A stretch of DNA of 64,000 nt from Lepidodermella squamata (GCA_047495785.1 JBLDXI010000033.1:2666001-2730000), one strand, 5' to 3'. Positions 45,575 through 58,543 are shown, counted from the stretch's first letter. Made by a program: numbers and translations. The notes: a model not told the origin generated them from the letters alone.

Positions 45575-48175
45575 TCAGTGGCGGCCGCCTCGAGCCGCAG
45601 GGCGCTGGTTCGTCGAGTTGGCGCGCGATCGTGGAGTATTGTTGGTGTCAGCAGACGACCCATTCGACGGCCGGCTGTCGTCGATCATCGGCAGGTCCGG
45701 GTGACGATCGTCCAGCGCCGTCTCGAGCTCCTCCATGCCAAGACTGCCAGCCGAGGCGTTCGCGTTGTCCAGGATGCGCATTTCCAAGCGCGGCCCGGCC
45801 GGGTTAGCAGGCGCCGGGTCAACGTAATTGAAAGAAGCTGCTGTCGCCATGTTTGGTGTCACATTGTGATGGCCACCAGATGGTCGTAACGCAGAGGTAG
45901 GCGGAGTCGGTGTCAGAGTCGAGCTATTCTGCGTGGTATTCACGGCATGGGAATGAGCCGGAGCAGTGGCAGACGAACCAGGTGCCAAGTCGTGGCCAAA
46001 GGACCGCCGACGGCTTCTCAGCCGTTCCGGCAACCGAAAAGCGGCTTGCAAAGAAGCGATAGCCGCTGAATGTTTGCCCGCCTTCCAGTGACTCGCAAAC
46101 TGTGCAGTGGCTGCAAGAAGAGAAAAAATGAATAAAAAAAATTGGGCAAAAATCGCTTAAGAAACATTCAAGTCTTCGATAACGGGATTTTTTTATTTGA
46201 GCAAAGAACACTGCAATGTTATCACTTGGAACGCCCAAATAGATCTTTTTCACTAACCATGATGATGGTGATGGCCGCTGCGCTTGCTGCCAGAATTTGG
46301 AGCCTCCTGATTGTCACCCGGTGCGACTTGATGCCGCTTCATCGTTGGCGATGAGATTTCTTTTTGATCGACCGTAACCTCAATATCATCGGCCAGCTTT
46401 TTAGCCTTGAACGAAGCATTCGTAATCGCTCGAACCGTCGGCGGCTGCGCGAGGGACAACTCAATGGCAGTCTCAGCCCCTTCGCCCAGATCAGCGGCCA
46501 GACCGGTGATATTCTTTACAGCCTTCACGACCAGCAACACATCAGGCCACAAGCGCAGTTCGGCGAGATTTTTCGCGGCATGCAGAACTTGCAACAACTT
46601 TACGCGGCAAAGTTGTTTCTCATCGGCCAGAGTCGACGGCTCGTCGTCCGACGAATCGTCGCCAACTTCGTCGACGCTGAACGAAACGCCGGCCATTTTC
46701 GCTGATTTGTGCTGATGATCGCCTTCGTCTTGCGAGCATTTTCGACAACCTCGTAGAGCCGGGCCAGAAGCCGGGCCATTCAGATTGTTCGACGGAGAAA
46801 CTGACTCTGTTTCAGCGGTCGTCAACTTCGACGGCGGTCTGACTGCACTAGACGCCATACTGACGAAATACACGAATTGAAGAACGATGCCGGATGAAAC
46901 TGATTGTAAGGACGGCGACGAAATAGGTAGCAAAAGCAGCCGCAGAGCAGCGTCACAACACCTCGCGATGGCTGCCACGTTACTGCCATCGCCCACCATT
47001 TGAACAGCATGTTGCCTGTTGAATTCAGACAGAGCTGCCATAGCCAGTGGAGCGACCATGCCAGGTTGAAGAGCCGGTTGCACAGCCGCCGTTGGGTTGA
47101 AGTTGGCGATGATGGACGCAACAGGGGCTGTCGATTGTAGGGTCTGCACTCGAACGCGACGTTCTCGCTGGTGGTGTTCGGTCTGAACGTTATCAGCCAC
47201 CACCGACACCCCGAACAACACCGGGTTGTGGTAGACCGACGGCGCGACGAGGGACGCGAAGTGGTGGACGGCAGGCTGGTTCGACTGCTGCTGGTTCGGA
47301 GAGGTCGATCGCTGTGCCATATTGCTAGGCGGCCTTAGCAAAGACGCGGCGCTCATCGAGGCGGTGCTGGCCCGGCCGAACTGCCGAATAGGTGGGGTGC
47401 CGTTGAAATTACCGGCCAGATTCGGCAACGTACCATTTGCGACTAATGACAAAACAAATTGGAGAACAAATTCGGGCAGTGACGCTGCGTTCGCGTGGCG
47501 ATGGCTGTGGTGCTGGTGGTGTTGATGAATAGTCGATAGCACGTGACGGAGTGAGGTCGAAGGCGAGGCGGTGTAGCCAGCTAGTTGGAACGACGTTGCG
47601 CCGGTCGGGCTCGGCGGCACTGAGGCCGAGCTATGAAGGCTGGGCGCTGGTGGTTGCATCGCAGCGAGTGCAACTGCCGCCGCTGAGCTCGAGTCGAGCA
47701 GCGAATGCGAAGTTACCCCGTAGAGAAGCGTCGCAACAACTATGCTTGGAAGTAGATCGAGTAACGCTGCGGCGCAAAATTCGGCATTCCGACTGGGCGT
47801 ATCGCTAGCTGAATGCACCAACGAACACACGTGGGTGAGCAGGGGGCATGCGAGGCTCAGGCAGCTCTTGGCTGACTCCAGCAGAGCCGCATGCAGTTCG
47901 GCCGTCAGCAGAGGTAGCAAGTCAGCACTCGAGGTCGACGAAACTTCTCCGCCGCTGAGCAGTTGTCCGAGCAACAAAATCGCATCTGGCTGGAGGCGCA
48001 GATGCGAGAGCAGGGTCGTCAAATCCGGTTCGGCATTACTTGCGCGATGCGAGGCGGTGTGTTCGCCGGTAATCGTTTCGTTGTGGAGGTCCGCACTATT
48101 TCCGTTGTTATTGCCGTTAATATTACTATTGTTTTTGTCGCTGTTATCGGGTTCACCGTTTTTAGAAGTAACCAT
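45575..48175 (-). CDS. Large low-complexity protein, unrecognised
   Basis: Two exons (48175-46258, 46110-45575) join in frame (HHHHH then ATAQFASHWKAGK) to give 817 residues from ATG 48175. The N-terminus is Asn/Ser-rich. Leu/Ala-rich helical stretches follow (LLLGQLLSGG, LLPLLTAELHAALLESAKSC, LPEFVLQFVLSLVANGTLPN), suggesting alpha-helical repeats. There is a CRKC motif, an acidic patch (DEVGDDSSDDEPS) and a helical segment (LLQVLHAAKNLAELRLWPDV). The C-terminus is Pro/Ser/Asn-rich with LEMRILDNANASAGSLGMEE. I cannot name the family; it may be a scaffold or transcription-related protein. An acceptor-like TTGAATTTAG precedes the start. Confidence 0.6.
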
Positions 48176-48801
48176 AATCTCATTTAGTAATCGTATCTAA
48201 ATTCAAAAATACGGGAAAAGATTTGAGCAGAGTTATTTCGCATCCTCATTATCAATCGATTATCTTTCGTGAAATCATTATATCGAGTGCCCTGACGAAG
48301 TAATTCAATGCGCAGTGAAAAGAAGGTAAGACCATCACTGTATAGCAAAAGCTGACATATCATCTCGTATCATTTGTTATATCATAATTACCACTGATTT
48401 ACACGCACAGACGATGTGTATAAAGAACCGGAAAAAGGCCGTGAGCGACGGCAAACAACAAAAATCTCTGGACGTCTCGTCGTCATACACAACAACGAAC
48501 AAACAATAGATCGGGCGTATCAAGACAAGCTAACAGTAGCTTCTGTACAAAGGTGCAGACGCATGCACAAGGTATTATCGAAATACTTCTGGTTAATCAA
48601 TATCATGGCCGAGAGGAAGATCATGTGACATGACAATCTTGCTTCATTTACTTTGAATTATTAAGTACATAGAAGATATTTAGTGTTTTATTTGATGCAG
48701 AAAACGAGTTGAGCAGCGAGAAATTCACTGCCACCGGATCAGGTAAACATATATTTAAGCAGGTAAAAAATATATAGGCAATATTGCTACTACGATGATA
48801 G
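48176..48801. other. Intergenic
   Basis: Includes the minus-strand poly(A) signal of USP48 (AATAAA, 48692-48687) and the leader of the following minus-strand gene. No other feature seen. Confidence 0.55.
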
Positions 48802-51800
48802 TCAATTGCCAGATGGCGAGATAGGGCGCTTCATCGGCGCAGAGTTGGCCAAAACGCTGAGCAGCGTACCTCCGAAGCCTTCCGCACGCTGATTTGCCCG
48901 AGATTTCTTGATATTTTCATCGACTTCCTGTGAATCGCCATTGACTATGACATCGTCATCTTCCTCGTCCTTGCGGCGCAGAATGAAAACTGTGCCTTCG
49001 CGGATTTGAAGTTCGCCCAGGGTTGTTTCTTGCTTTTCAGGTGGGGTGATTTCGCGAGGGCGCTTCGTATTTTCGTCGACAACGAAGAGCATCTGCTCAA
49101 AAGGTGATATTTCAAAATCGTCCATTATAGCCATTTGCAGTTCGACGAAAGACAGCGAGGAAGACACCATGTAATCAAGCTCTTCCCCGGCATTCGCGGC
49201 AATCTTGCGCTTCTCGCCTGTGACAGCACGTCGCCGTCGAGTTCGGCTAGTGCCACTCTGAGTGGGCAGCAAGTCTTCAAAGTTTTTGTTCTCGAGTCTG
49301 ACATAGACTGAACCCGTCCATTCGAGAGCCTTCGGCAAGGATAGGCTCATCGCAAGATCCTCGACTCGCTTGTCCCGACACATGAAACAAGTCTGAGGCA
49401 CACAGTCCCAGCCGATTCGCTTACTTTTCGGCCCAGCTGCCTTAGCTGCACCAGAAGTGCCGCCACGACCTCGACTGGGCCTGCCAACACCCCGCGCGGC
49501 CGCATTTTTAGGCGGTCGCCCGCGGCCTCTCGGTGCTTGCTGTTGAAAATCTTGCTCGTCTTCGTCCTCATCGGTCATTTGCTCTTCGTCTTCGTCCTCA
49601 TAATCGTTGGCTTGTTCGGAGGAAGACGAGAGTTCGATTGCATCGTTATTTGCCTTGAATTCCTTTTCTTCGCTGAGGACAGTCAGCTGACTTGGCGAGA
49701 CTCTTTTATTCGAGTTTCCCTGTAGTGACACATGCAAGCGTTTCAACCTGCTACCGAACCACTTCAAAGGACCTACCTTGGTTAGATTGGCGATGATTAC
49801 GGTTGATGGACGAGGCAGTTGCGGCCCTGTGTCAGCTTCCTTCCGGCCCGATTTATCAACGACAGGCTTGAGAACAACTTCAACATCAATATGGAAATTT
49901 TCCTTGATGTACCTCCACTCCGGAATTTTAGTTGGCACCCATACAGTGTGTTCAGTCGTGACATCGTAGTACAGCTCGTCTGCCGTAAATGTCAGGCGGT
50001 TGTGATGGCACAAACCCTCACTATTTCGAATATTCCTGTGCGGCAGATTTGGTGTTTTCTGATCAAAATAATCGCGTAGCCGATCGCAAAACGCAGCGGT
50101 AACTAGGTGGACGGACTTCAGCGCCGAATCAATCCTGTTACGCTTCAACCGCTTTGCCAGAGATCCCAGCTGACCTTGCATTGCCTTCATCTCTTCGCGG
50201 GACTGGTCGCGCTTCGCCTGCTCACGATCAGCATCGCCGCAGCACATGCCGCATTCAATGAAATCCGGGTTGCAATACGCCGTCGTATTCGGGTAGAATT
50301 CCATAACCCGGAGCCACAATTCCTCAGGTATAGCTACAAGGCCATTCAACATTGCGGAACGGCTTTTGCGACCACCAGCAGCCTGTGGCGAGGCAGTTTT
50401 CCAGACATTGCCGTGCCGACAGACAATATCTTCGTTGAGATCTTTCTGAACAAACCGGAAAACATTCTTGATAGCCTCGTTCACTTGCTCTTGTGACAAT
50501 TCAGACAAGATAGGCGGCTTCTTCGCCTTCACCTTTAGGCATGGAATGAGCTTGTAATTTGGCTTCTTGCAATCACTCGTTCCATTCGTCAAAGCCGAAT
50601 GACTGGGTGTTGAATCAATTCGGGTAATATCTCCCTCTGACTCAAGCTCACCCGCAGGCTCGATTTTCGGTCGCTTGTTTGGGGTAGGGCCCTCGCAACC
50701 GTTAGGGGTAACAGGCGACCTGCTAGCTGACTCAGTGCGCTTTACGCTCGAGTTATAAACTGCTTCTGGAATGTCCAAAACACCTCTGCTGCTTTTTTGA
50801 TGCTCCTCAACAGGTTTCGAGTCATCAACTGGGTCCGTATGGGTAGTTTTCCCGAAAAAGTCGTCAACTGTCGAGGTTGATAGATTTATGTGCAGCTTTG
50901 GTTGAGGTTCTTTGGGTTCCGTTTGCTTCACATAACTGGCGACTTCGCCGTCAAGATGACTACAAGCTTCATCAACAGCTTCCTTTCCCAAGTCGGCAAA
51001 TTTTTCAACAACGTCGCGCATAATCCAATGTGTCCTGGGATTTGAGCCCTCGGCATTATGATCAATTTGTTTCAATTCAACCTTAAGCGCTCGAGCCAAG
51101 TCAGCCGCTCGGTTCGAGAAGTAACGCTCGAAAGCTGTGAGACGAACGCAAGTCGTGCAAATGTCATCCGGACCAAACACTACCAACTCCTTTCCAGCTT
51201 GACTGCCTGAATCCAAAAAGTAAAGTTCCGATGAAATCATCTCGGCACTTTCACGAGTGATCAATTTCATGTTGCCGATGGGTTCTATCCCCAAGCGACC
51301 ATGTTTACAACGAGCACCTTCGCCCAGTCCGAGCGCCGAAGCCATGTCCTCAAAGTTTTTCAACGCCAGATATTCACTCAAAAAGTCCCGATGAGCAAAA
51401 ACAACACCGCCTCCGCTAAATGAGTTCAGCAGCTTTGCGAAAAAAGACAATAAACCACCAAAGCTTATTGAATTTAGCAAGACTCACCTTACGAAGCTGG
51501 GGTACATCAAGTTTGAGCAAATTTTGACGATTTCCAAGATTGAGCTCCATCTTAACGCGGATTCGAAGACGGTTTTCGCGGATTGCTTCCTTGGCATCGC
51601 TCGTAGCCATGATCTCGTCGCGCTTTCGCTCCAGCTCCGTCCGAAATCTCTCTTCTGCCTCGTCAACTTCTCGCCGCAGATCATCGGGAATGATACGCGC
51701 ATCGCTAGCCAAGTCATCTTCTTCGTTGAGCTCCGGGGCGTCGACACGATGATAAACAATACAATATGCGTCGGCTGATTTGAATCTTCTACCACCGGGA

Positions 51801-53146
51801 AGGCCGGTTTCATCTGCATCCACTCCGCCATCGCCACCGCTTGTTGGGTCGCCCTTTTTGACACTGGCATCGTTAAACATGTACCACCCGTCTTTCAGAC
51901 GAATACGAGCGGTGTAGTGGCCCCGGACCACACTCGTTCCGAAATGACACAGTATGGCCTTTATACGGTAGCGAGGCAAATTTGGCGCTTTCAACTCAGG
52001 CGAGTCTTCAGCGAAATACTCTCGGCGAAGTTCCAGATGTTCTGGAAACGAAATTTGAGTCCGAAGCTTTCGACGTTGAAGTTTGGCAAGATCGAACGCG
52101 AAACGTAATACTTGAGCATTTAAAATGGCTGGCGCTTTTTCAAGGCGAGTCCTTCGCACTGCCTTGCCCTTCGTACGACATGTAGCGAAGTTGCATTCAT
52201 AAGCGTTATCGCCATCGAGTATCTCATCACCAAAGTAACGTCGCATAACGTCTTCGAGGTTGACACTGGCGCCTCCAGGCCGGCGACCAGGCGATTCAAC
52301 GGCGGGGGCTAGTTGAGCCGGCATAACTTCAGCGGCTGGCACGTTGAGGATGAGCTCAGAAAACTCATCCGGCTTCCGCGAGGGTCGCTTACAAGCTTCG
52401 CAAACCGTGGACACATCGCATGATCCGCAAAAAAGACGACTGAAAGCAGTGCCAAAACGATGTTGCAATAATCCCATCCAAAGATTACTGAATTCTTGAG
52501 CGTCCTGTTGATTATTAGGATCCAATCCCAGAGTTTCAATGAATGCATCTGGTAATAAAGATCTGTAAATAGTAAATATATATTATCCAACTAAATATAT
52601 GAATCCATTTTACGCACCTCTTCTTGGTCAGAAGCATTTGAGCGAACAGAACTCGCATCTGATGAATAGTGGATTCAATAGTGTCGTCCTGATCTCCGTC
52701 GCTTTCAGTTGATGGTTTATAAGATAATATCAGATGACGAAAGGGAGCAGTGTGAAACCACATTTGCAAGTAAGAATTGACGTAACAAGTTGCTCCGAGG
52801 TTATCGAGGCCCACATATTCTGACTATGTTAACAGGAACTCTCAATTGGAATTCACCAAATGTAGCATTAACTTACATCTGCTCGTTGTTGTTCGTTAAT
52901 TTCCTTCAGCTTGTCGAGTTCTTTTTTCGATTCTTTGATAGACTTGTATAAACTTGGAGGTGTTACGCCATTTAAGCAGTAGAGGCTTGTTTTGCATAGT
53001 GCGGGACGTTTGCATTTCGCACTAGCAGAATCGCACATGCAACCATCCGGAAAAGTGCGTAACCCAAAGACTTGCCAGACTTCATCCTCTGTCACTAGCT
53101 CCGGGTCCAATTCGTTGGCCCAGTCCCATATTTTGGGGGCAGTCAT
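48802..53146 (-). CDS. USP48: Ubiquitin carboxyl-terminal hydrolase 48
   Basis: Four exons (53146-52877, 52823-52618, 52562-51488, 51432-48802) give 1393 residues from ATG 53146. The Cys box is EYVGLDNLGATCYVNSYLQ (Cys about 103), then QQDAQEFSNLW. The His box is VVRGHYTARIRLKDGWYMFND (His about 374) with CEAC and CNFATC zinc-binding pairs. DUSP-like regions with CXXC and HG pairs follow (CKHGRLGIEP, CRHGNVW, CNPDFIECGMCCGD), then acidic Asp/Glu stretches. A C-terminal ubiquitin-like domain contains FELQM-type FEISPFEQMLFVVDE and GTVFILRR. This order matches human USP48, a nuclear deubiquitinase linked to NF-kappaB and H2A. RPS12 ends 146 bp upstream on the same strand. Confidence 0.95.
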
Positions 53147-53292
53147 GCAAACGAAAGTAACGTTCAAGTCATAAAAAGGCCTAAATGTTAAAGGAAAACG
53201 TCTAAATGATATATTTGCAATTTTACTTCACTCTCTTTCCCATCTTCACAAATGATAAAAGCTTAGCATCGGAAAGTCTAACAGCACCGTCT

Positions 53293-53860
53293 TTACGCAG
53301 CAGCCTTGATGTAACCCTTGACTACGTCGAGGGCGGGAGTCTCCTTTCCGTAGTCCTATATTTAGAGAATAAAGTGGTGTGGAAGTTGTTTCAAACGCTA
53401 AAGCAAAACGCCTTATTACCTTGATGACGACACAGCTGGCTCCGACAACCTTGCGAGGTTTGCCATCCTTGTCGAGCTTGCACATACCAGACCACTCACC
53501 GAGTTTCTTGTTGTCTTCAACCTTGATGAGGGGAATTTGATGCTGCTGGCACAGGGCTTCCACAAGCTTAACGTAGGAGGCTTCATTGCAATTCTCAGCA
53601 AGAATGCACAATAGGGCCTCACGCCTGATAAATTCAACTTGAAATTGAGAATATAGAAACAAGTAGACTAAAAATTATACCTGTCCAAGGCCTTGGCGCA
53701 TTCACGAATACCTTTAACAAGACCATCGTGAACGATTGAAGTCTTCATGACTTCGTGGATAGCGGTCTGCAAATCCATAGTTCCGGAAACAGCAGCCTCG
53801 CTAAATATGAAAATCTTATGATTAGAAACAAAAACAATTCCGTCAACTTACACGTCCATT
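53293..53860 (-). CDS. RPS12: 40S ribosomal protein S12
   Basis: Four exons (53860-53853, 53800-53681, 53624-53420, 53355-53293) encode 131 residues (human 132). The first coding exon carries only eight bases (ATGGACGT). Landmarks: [86 protein letters not shown]. It is a structural component of the small ribosomal subunit. Introns of 52, 56 and 64 nt are too short to host typical snoRNAs. No canonical AATAAA is present in the 146 bp before USP48, which fits processing as the first gene of an operon. Confidence 0.97.
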
Positions 53861-55250
53861 ATTATAGCGGTTTTGTCAACTATTGAACAGAAACCTATGC
53901 ATAAAAAATTTCAATTGAATGAACAAGCCATCCGAATGTGAAGCTGAGCACTGGGCTATGAAGACTAGCCACCATATAGAGACATATGACATAAGACCTA
54001 TGACAAATGATGTCAACGCAGCCCTTTTCCTGTACAAGAAATGGAAGGAGCGGTCAGAAATGCTATTAGTTTCTTCCGAGAGTAATTCAGAAATTCATTT
54101 GCTTCTTAATTATTACGGTGGGCCACTTTGAGAGCATTCAAGAAAAAATTCACGCTTGTATAACCAGAGTCAGCTGGGTTACAGAGCGATAAACGCGATC
54201 GGATCGAGGCGCTGAGTTCGAAAAAACCTTCGAGATCGTGAAACTTTTGAAGTCGTGGTCTGACGACGTGCGGCACCGTGCTGCAGTTTTAGATCTCCTT
54301 TTCTATAATTCACAGTAATTAATGAGCCAAATTTTCTCATCATTTTGCAAATAAAAATTCAATTATATTTCGTCGCTTGTCCATAATATTTTGCCAAAAT
54401 TTTGAATTTGCGCGGGCATTAAAAAATCGAATGTTTTTAGCCTTCTGAAAGTTGGTTTTGATGTGTGAAGTTTCATGTTGTATCCTCAGGTATTCACAGG
54501 TATTCGCCGTTCGGACTCACTAGCTCTTGGCCCGTAGCTCGTAGCTCCCAGCCAGTGCACCCGTTTCACTAAAAACTGGCATCCAACGTCCAACGGTTGG
54601 CCCGGCCCCTTGAAAGGTTAGCTCAAGGCTCGGTCCTTCCTATGTCAGAGTGATCCTTAGCGAGCTGGTCCCTAGTCCCTGGTACACGGTTCTCTGCGTG
54701 AATGTGGAATGTGGAATATGCTAGTCTTTTGCGTATAAAGCGATGAGATTAACATTAATGCTTATGGTGATAACATTTATCACGCTTCAAACTTCAAAGC
54801 TCTCGTTGTCATGGTCATTACGCTTCTTCGAGTAAACTGCGTTCGTTATTTTGAAATTTAGTAAGAGATATGCGATTCCTTCCAATTCCGATCTTCGATC
54901 CAATTCCATTCCAATCAGTGATTAAATTCCAATCCCTCAATCAAATCCCAATCTATTCTCCAGTCCAAGCCCATTCGACTGAGTTGAGCGTGCAACCGTA
55001 ACTGTCGGGGCTACTGCCTACGTCTATCGTGTAATGTGGTCTAAATATTATTTTGGCCGATGACATGGGCGATAATCACTTTCGGGTACTTGGGACCATT
55101 CTAGCATCATTATGAAGTATTCAATTGTAGCATTGAACATGAATCCTCGCATTTGAATTTTTCATCTCATTGTTTCGTGCTATTGTTATTAATTATTTAT
55201 CACTATATTTCAATCGTGATTTTTAGCTTACATAAAATTATATTCTGATC
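53861..55250. other. Intergenic between RPS12 and EB1
   Basis: A divergent promoter region for RPS12 (-) and EB1 (+). It holds a degenerate tract of ATTCC/CCAAT-like repeats at about 54880-54975 and small direct repeats (CGTAGCT twice near 54532-54548, GAATGTGGAATGTGGAAT near 54702-54718). An acceptor-like GATTTTTAG ends at 55226, 24 nt before the EB1 start. The ATG frame 53919-54131 has no recognisable motif. Confidence 0.5.
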
Positions 55251-56393
55251 ATGGCTGTGAATGTCTGTGTTACGACCTGCACGACTGATAACATCAGCCG
55301 CCACGATATGCTGCTTTGGATCAATCATACCCTCCAAGCCGATCTTAAAAAAATCGAAGAGCTATGCTCAGGTGCGGTATACTGTCAATTTATGGATATG
55401 CTCTTCCCAGGTTCCGTCCAATTGAAAAAAGTCAAATTCAACACAAAACTCGAACATGGTATGCTGTCAGTTTTCACGTCTATCTATAATACTAATGAGG
55501 TTTCGCTAAAGAGTTCATTCAGAATTTCAAGCTTCTGCAAACTTCGTTCACGAAGTATGCGGTGGATAAACTCATACCCGTGGACAAATTGGTCAAAGGC
55601 CGCTTTCAGGACAATTTCGAAGTTAGTTCATCATAATAGTTGATGTATTGATGTTCATTTGGGCTTTCCTTAGTTTGTGCAATGGTTCCGGAAATTCTTT
55701 GACGCAAACTTTCAAGGTCAAGCTTACGATGCCTTAGCTGCTCGTGAGGGCCAACCTCTTGGAGCCGGCGGTGGCCCGAGTGGTCCTGCTCCCACTTCTC
55801 ACGCTCCAGTTGCGAAAGCAGCTAGCTCTGCTATTGCACACAGTGCCCCGCGAAAATCTGGCGGTACTGGTGCTCCTGGAAAAGCAGGCGATTCGCAACT
55901 TGCACGTCCGCTTACTACGAGTTCAGCTCCAAGAGCGCAGCCTACCAAACAGTCTTCTCTCACCCTGCCGGCTAAAAACGGACATAGCAATCATGCAGCC
56001 ATGGGCAGTGCCGATTCTGCAGCGGTTGTCGAAGACCTAAGGAGACAGTTGGGCGAGTTGTCTACTACCGTCGCTGACCAAACTGTGACTTTGGGAGGTC
56101 TAGAGCGCGAGCGTGACTTTTATTTCGGAAAGCTTCGATCGATCGAAGTTTTGTGCCAAGATCTACAGCAAGCTCAGGGTGCTGGCGTTCTTGTTCCAGC
56201 CCAGCAGGTCCTCGACATTTTGTAAGTTTCTATGAGCAATTCATTCTTATTTTTGTGACTATTAAATATCTGCAGGTATGCGACGGAAGAAGGTTTCCAG
56301 CGTCCTGCTGGCGAGTCAGAATTGCCCACCAATGGCAGCAGCCACGGAAACGGCACTCCGGCCCAAGAAGTTGTCGTGGATGACGAGTATTGA
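55251..56393 (+). CDS. Microtubule plus-end-binding protein EB1
   Basis: Four exons (55251-55458, 55500-55621, 55674-56221, 56276-56393) encode 331 residues. An N-terminal calponin-homology domain contains [55 protein letters not shown] and FFDANF. A Ser/Pro/Ala-rich linker follows, longer than in human EB1 (268 residues). The EB homology coiled coil is [20 protein letters not shown]. The C-terminus ends in acidic DDEY, the EEY-like tail that binds CAP-Gly proteins and dynactin. EB1 tracks growing microtubule ends. AATAAA at 56820-56825. Confidence 0.96.
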
Positions 56394-57252
56394 GATGGGC
56401 ATCAGATACAGTATGCCTTGGCTAATGGCCCAACTGAAATTAGTCCGTTAACGAGTATTCTTTATCTGATTCCTACTATTTCATCTTGACCGTGAATAGC
56501 TCTCACTTATTTCATGGATAAAGTTCTATCGTTTTCAAATCTGTCGTGAACCTTACATTTTATATCGCTTGGTTCTCTCGTAAAAATGCGAAGATGAAAC
56601 CTGATAATGTGATGCAAGTCGCTCTTATTGTTCAAATTTAAAAAGTGGCTATTTATTAACAAGTAATTTTTAAAGATAGCTATAAGCTGAAAATTGTACA
56701 TTAAATTGCTTGATTTATCCCCGTTTCCATGGCATGATAATTACATTTCATGATCTTCTCTGCGCCGGTTCGACTGGAACATTCTGGACCAATTTATTCT
56801 TGTGTATAGCTTAACGAGCAATAAACGCATTATGTAGTTCTGTGAATATCATGTACAGGAAGAAATATAACGCGGTGGTACGACCTGGCCTTATGAATGG
56901 CCAGTAAAACAATCACCAGGTACCAACTGCTTTTGTTCGCTCCATGCTTCACCTGCGCGTGTGTATTATTGTGTAGCTTGCTTGGCGGCTTAGTGTGTAG
57001 TTGGGGCTGCCGAGTTATGGTAAACGCAATTTCTTCCGGGAACTCAACGCATGCTTTTGTTTCTCCTTCTCACTTCTCATCATCATCATCAGTCATACAA
57101 ATAATACTATGCGGCGTTAAAAAAGTAAACACCCGTGTGTTGTCTCGTTTTATCATACTTATATTCTGCAGAAATTTAGTAAAGCCAAGGCAGTTTGAAT
57201 ATATGCTGATGTACATTTTGTTTAATAGAAGTACTTAATTTAAGAAAAAATT
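56394..57252. other. EB1 3' UTR and intergenic
   Basis: Contains the EB1 poly(A) signal (56820-56825), a short TCA microsatellite near 57077-57091, and a 113-codon ATG frame (56897-57238) with a hydrophobic start but no family match. An acceptor-like TTTGTTTAATAG lies about 25 nt before the RFC2 start. Confidence 0.45.
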
Positions 57253-58335
57253 ATGGCTGAAGTTGCGGACATGTCGATGGCAGTGGACAAGGCAATGCCA
57301 GGCAATGAAACCGAAGCTGCGAGTGCACGCAACGCGTCCGACGTGCCATGGATCGAAAAATATCGACCGCGCACGCTAAACGAGGTAGTAGGCAACGAAG
57401 ATATCGTCAGCCGGCTGGAGGTGTTTTCTAAGCAAGGCAACCTGCCCAACATCATTCTCGCAGGTCCACCGGGTAGTGGCAAAACCACGAGCATTTTAGC
57501 TCTCGCTCGATCGATGTTGGGCGACCACGACACGTTCAAACGCGCCGTTCTCGAATTGAACGCCTCGCACGATCGCGGCATTGACGTTGTTAGGAACAAG
57601 ATTAAAAGCTTTGCTCAACAAAAAGTGACGGTCCCAGCCGGAATGCACAAAATTATCATTTTAGACGAAGTTGATTCCATGACTGATGGTGCTCAGCAGG
57701 CGCTTCGCCGTATTATGGAAATGTATTCGAAAACGACGCGTTTCGCACTAGCCTGTAATCAATCTGAAAAAATCATTGAACCTATCCAGTCACGTTGTGC
57801 TGTTTTGCGTTACGGGCGTTTAACCGATGCCCAAGTTCTGGCCCGCCTGATGCTGATTTGCAGGCAAGAGTCCGTTCGCTATGACGACTCCGGCCTTCAG
57901 GCGTTGATTTTTATCGCTCAGGGTGATTTGCGTCAGGCGATTAACGGCCTACAGGCCACCCATCAAGGGTTCGGGTTTGTGAACAGTGAAAACGTTTTCA
58001 AGGTTTGCGACGAACCCCACCCGCTTCTAGTCGGCCAGATGATTGATCACTGCAACAACGCTGGTGGCGGGGCAACCTCAGGCTACCCGGCTGCCTCTGC
58101 GATTCTCCGTCGGTTGTGGGCGCTCGGTTACTCGGCGGATGATGTGTTATCAACTGTTTTCCGTGTCGTCAAATCGCACCAGGGCTTGGCCGAGTACGTT
58201 AAGCTGGAGTTTTTGCGAGAAATCGCCATCACTCAGCTACGTTGCGCCGAGGGTGTCGGCTCGCTGCTGCAGATGTCTGGCCTGTTGGCTCGGTTGTGCG
58301 CCGTTAGTGCTAAGCCGGCTCCAGAGGGAGCGTGA
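57253..58335 (+). CDS. RFC2: Replication factor C subunit 2 (clamp loader)
   Basis: Intronless frame of 360 residues from ATG 57253. Landmarks: [20 protein letters not shown], Walker [10 protein letters not shown] (71-79), [20 protein letters not shown], Walker [31 protein letters not shown], the SRC motif [14 protein letters not shown], and [16 protein letters not shown]-type [20 protein letters not shown]. These identify RFC2 (p40) rather than RFC3, 4 or 5. It is part of the pentamer that loads PCNA. The usual Walker B DEAD is DEVD here. The N-terminus has about 30 extra polar residues. ABCD3 follows after 208 bp on the same strand. Confidence 0.96.
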   Translation: MAEVADMSMAVDKAMPGNETEAASARNASDVPWIEKYRPRTLNEVVGNEDIVSRLEVFSKQGNLPNIILAGPPGSGKTTSILALARSMLGDHDTFKRAVLELNASHDRGIDVVRNKIKSFAQQKVTVPAGMHKIIILDEVDSMTDGAQQALRRIMEMYSKTTRFALACNQSEKIIEPIQSRCAVLRYGRLTDAQVLARLMLICRQESVRYDDSGLQALIFIAQGDLRQAINGLQATHQGFGFVNSENVFKVCDEPHPLLVGQMIDHCNNAGGGATSGYPAASAILRRLWALGYSADDVLSTVFRVVKSHQGLAEYVKLEFLREIAITQLRCAEGVGSLLQMSGLLARLCAVSAKPAPEGA

Positions 58336-58543
58336 AACAAACGATCTTCATTAGCAATTCAGTCTCGGTGATAAACAAACCATCTTTTTTTCTCTTACGA
58401 ACGATATTTTGCATGCTTAGGATTTATTCTCTCTCTCTTCTTTGCTCATTGCAAGTAAACACTGGAATCTTTCAGCAAGATGATGTTCTCACTTATAAAT
58501 TCCTGGAATTCTTGATAGATAAGTTATTATTAATAGCAGTGAG

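Noticed and set aside
53625-53852. Possible snoRNAs in RPS12 introns, as in vertebrates
   Set aside because: The introns are only 52 to 64 nt and show no convincing C/D or H/ACA boxes.
56897-57238. 113-codon ATG frame with hydrophobic start before RFC2
   Set aside because: Lacks any family signal and lies where RFC2 leader sequence is expected; could not be supported as a gene.
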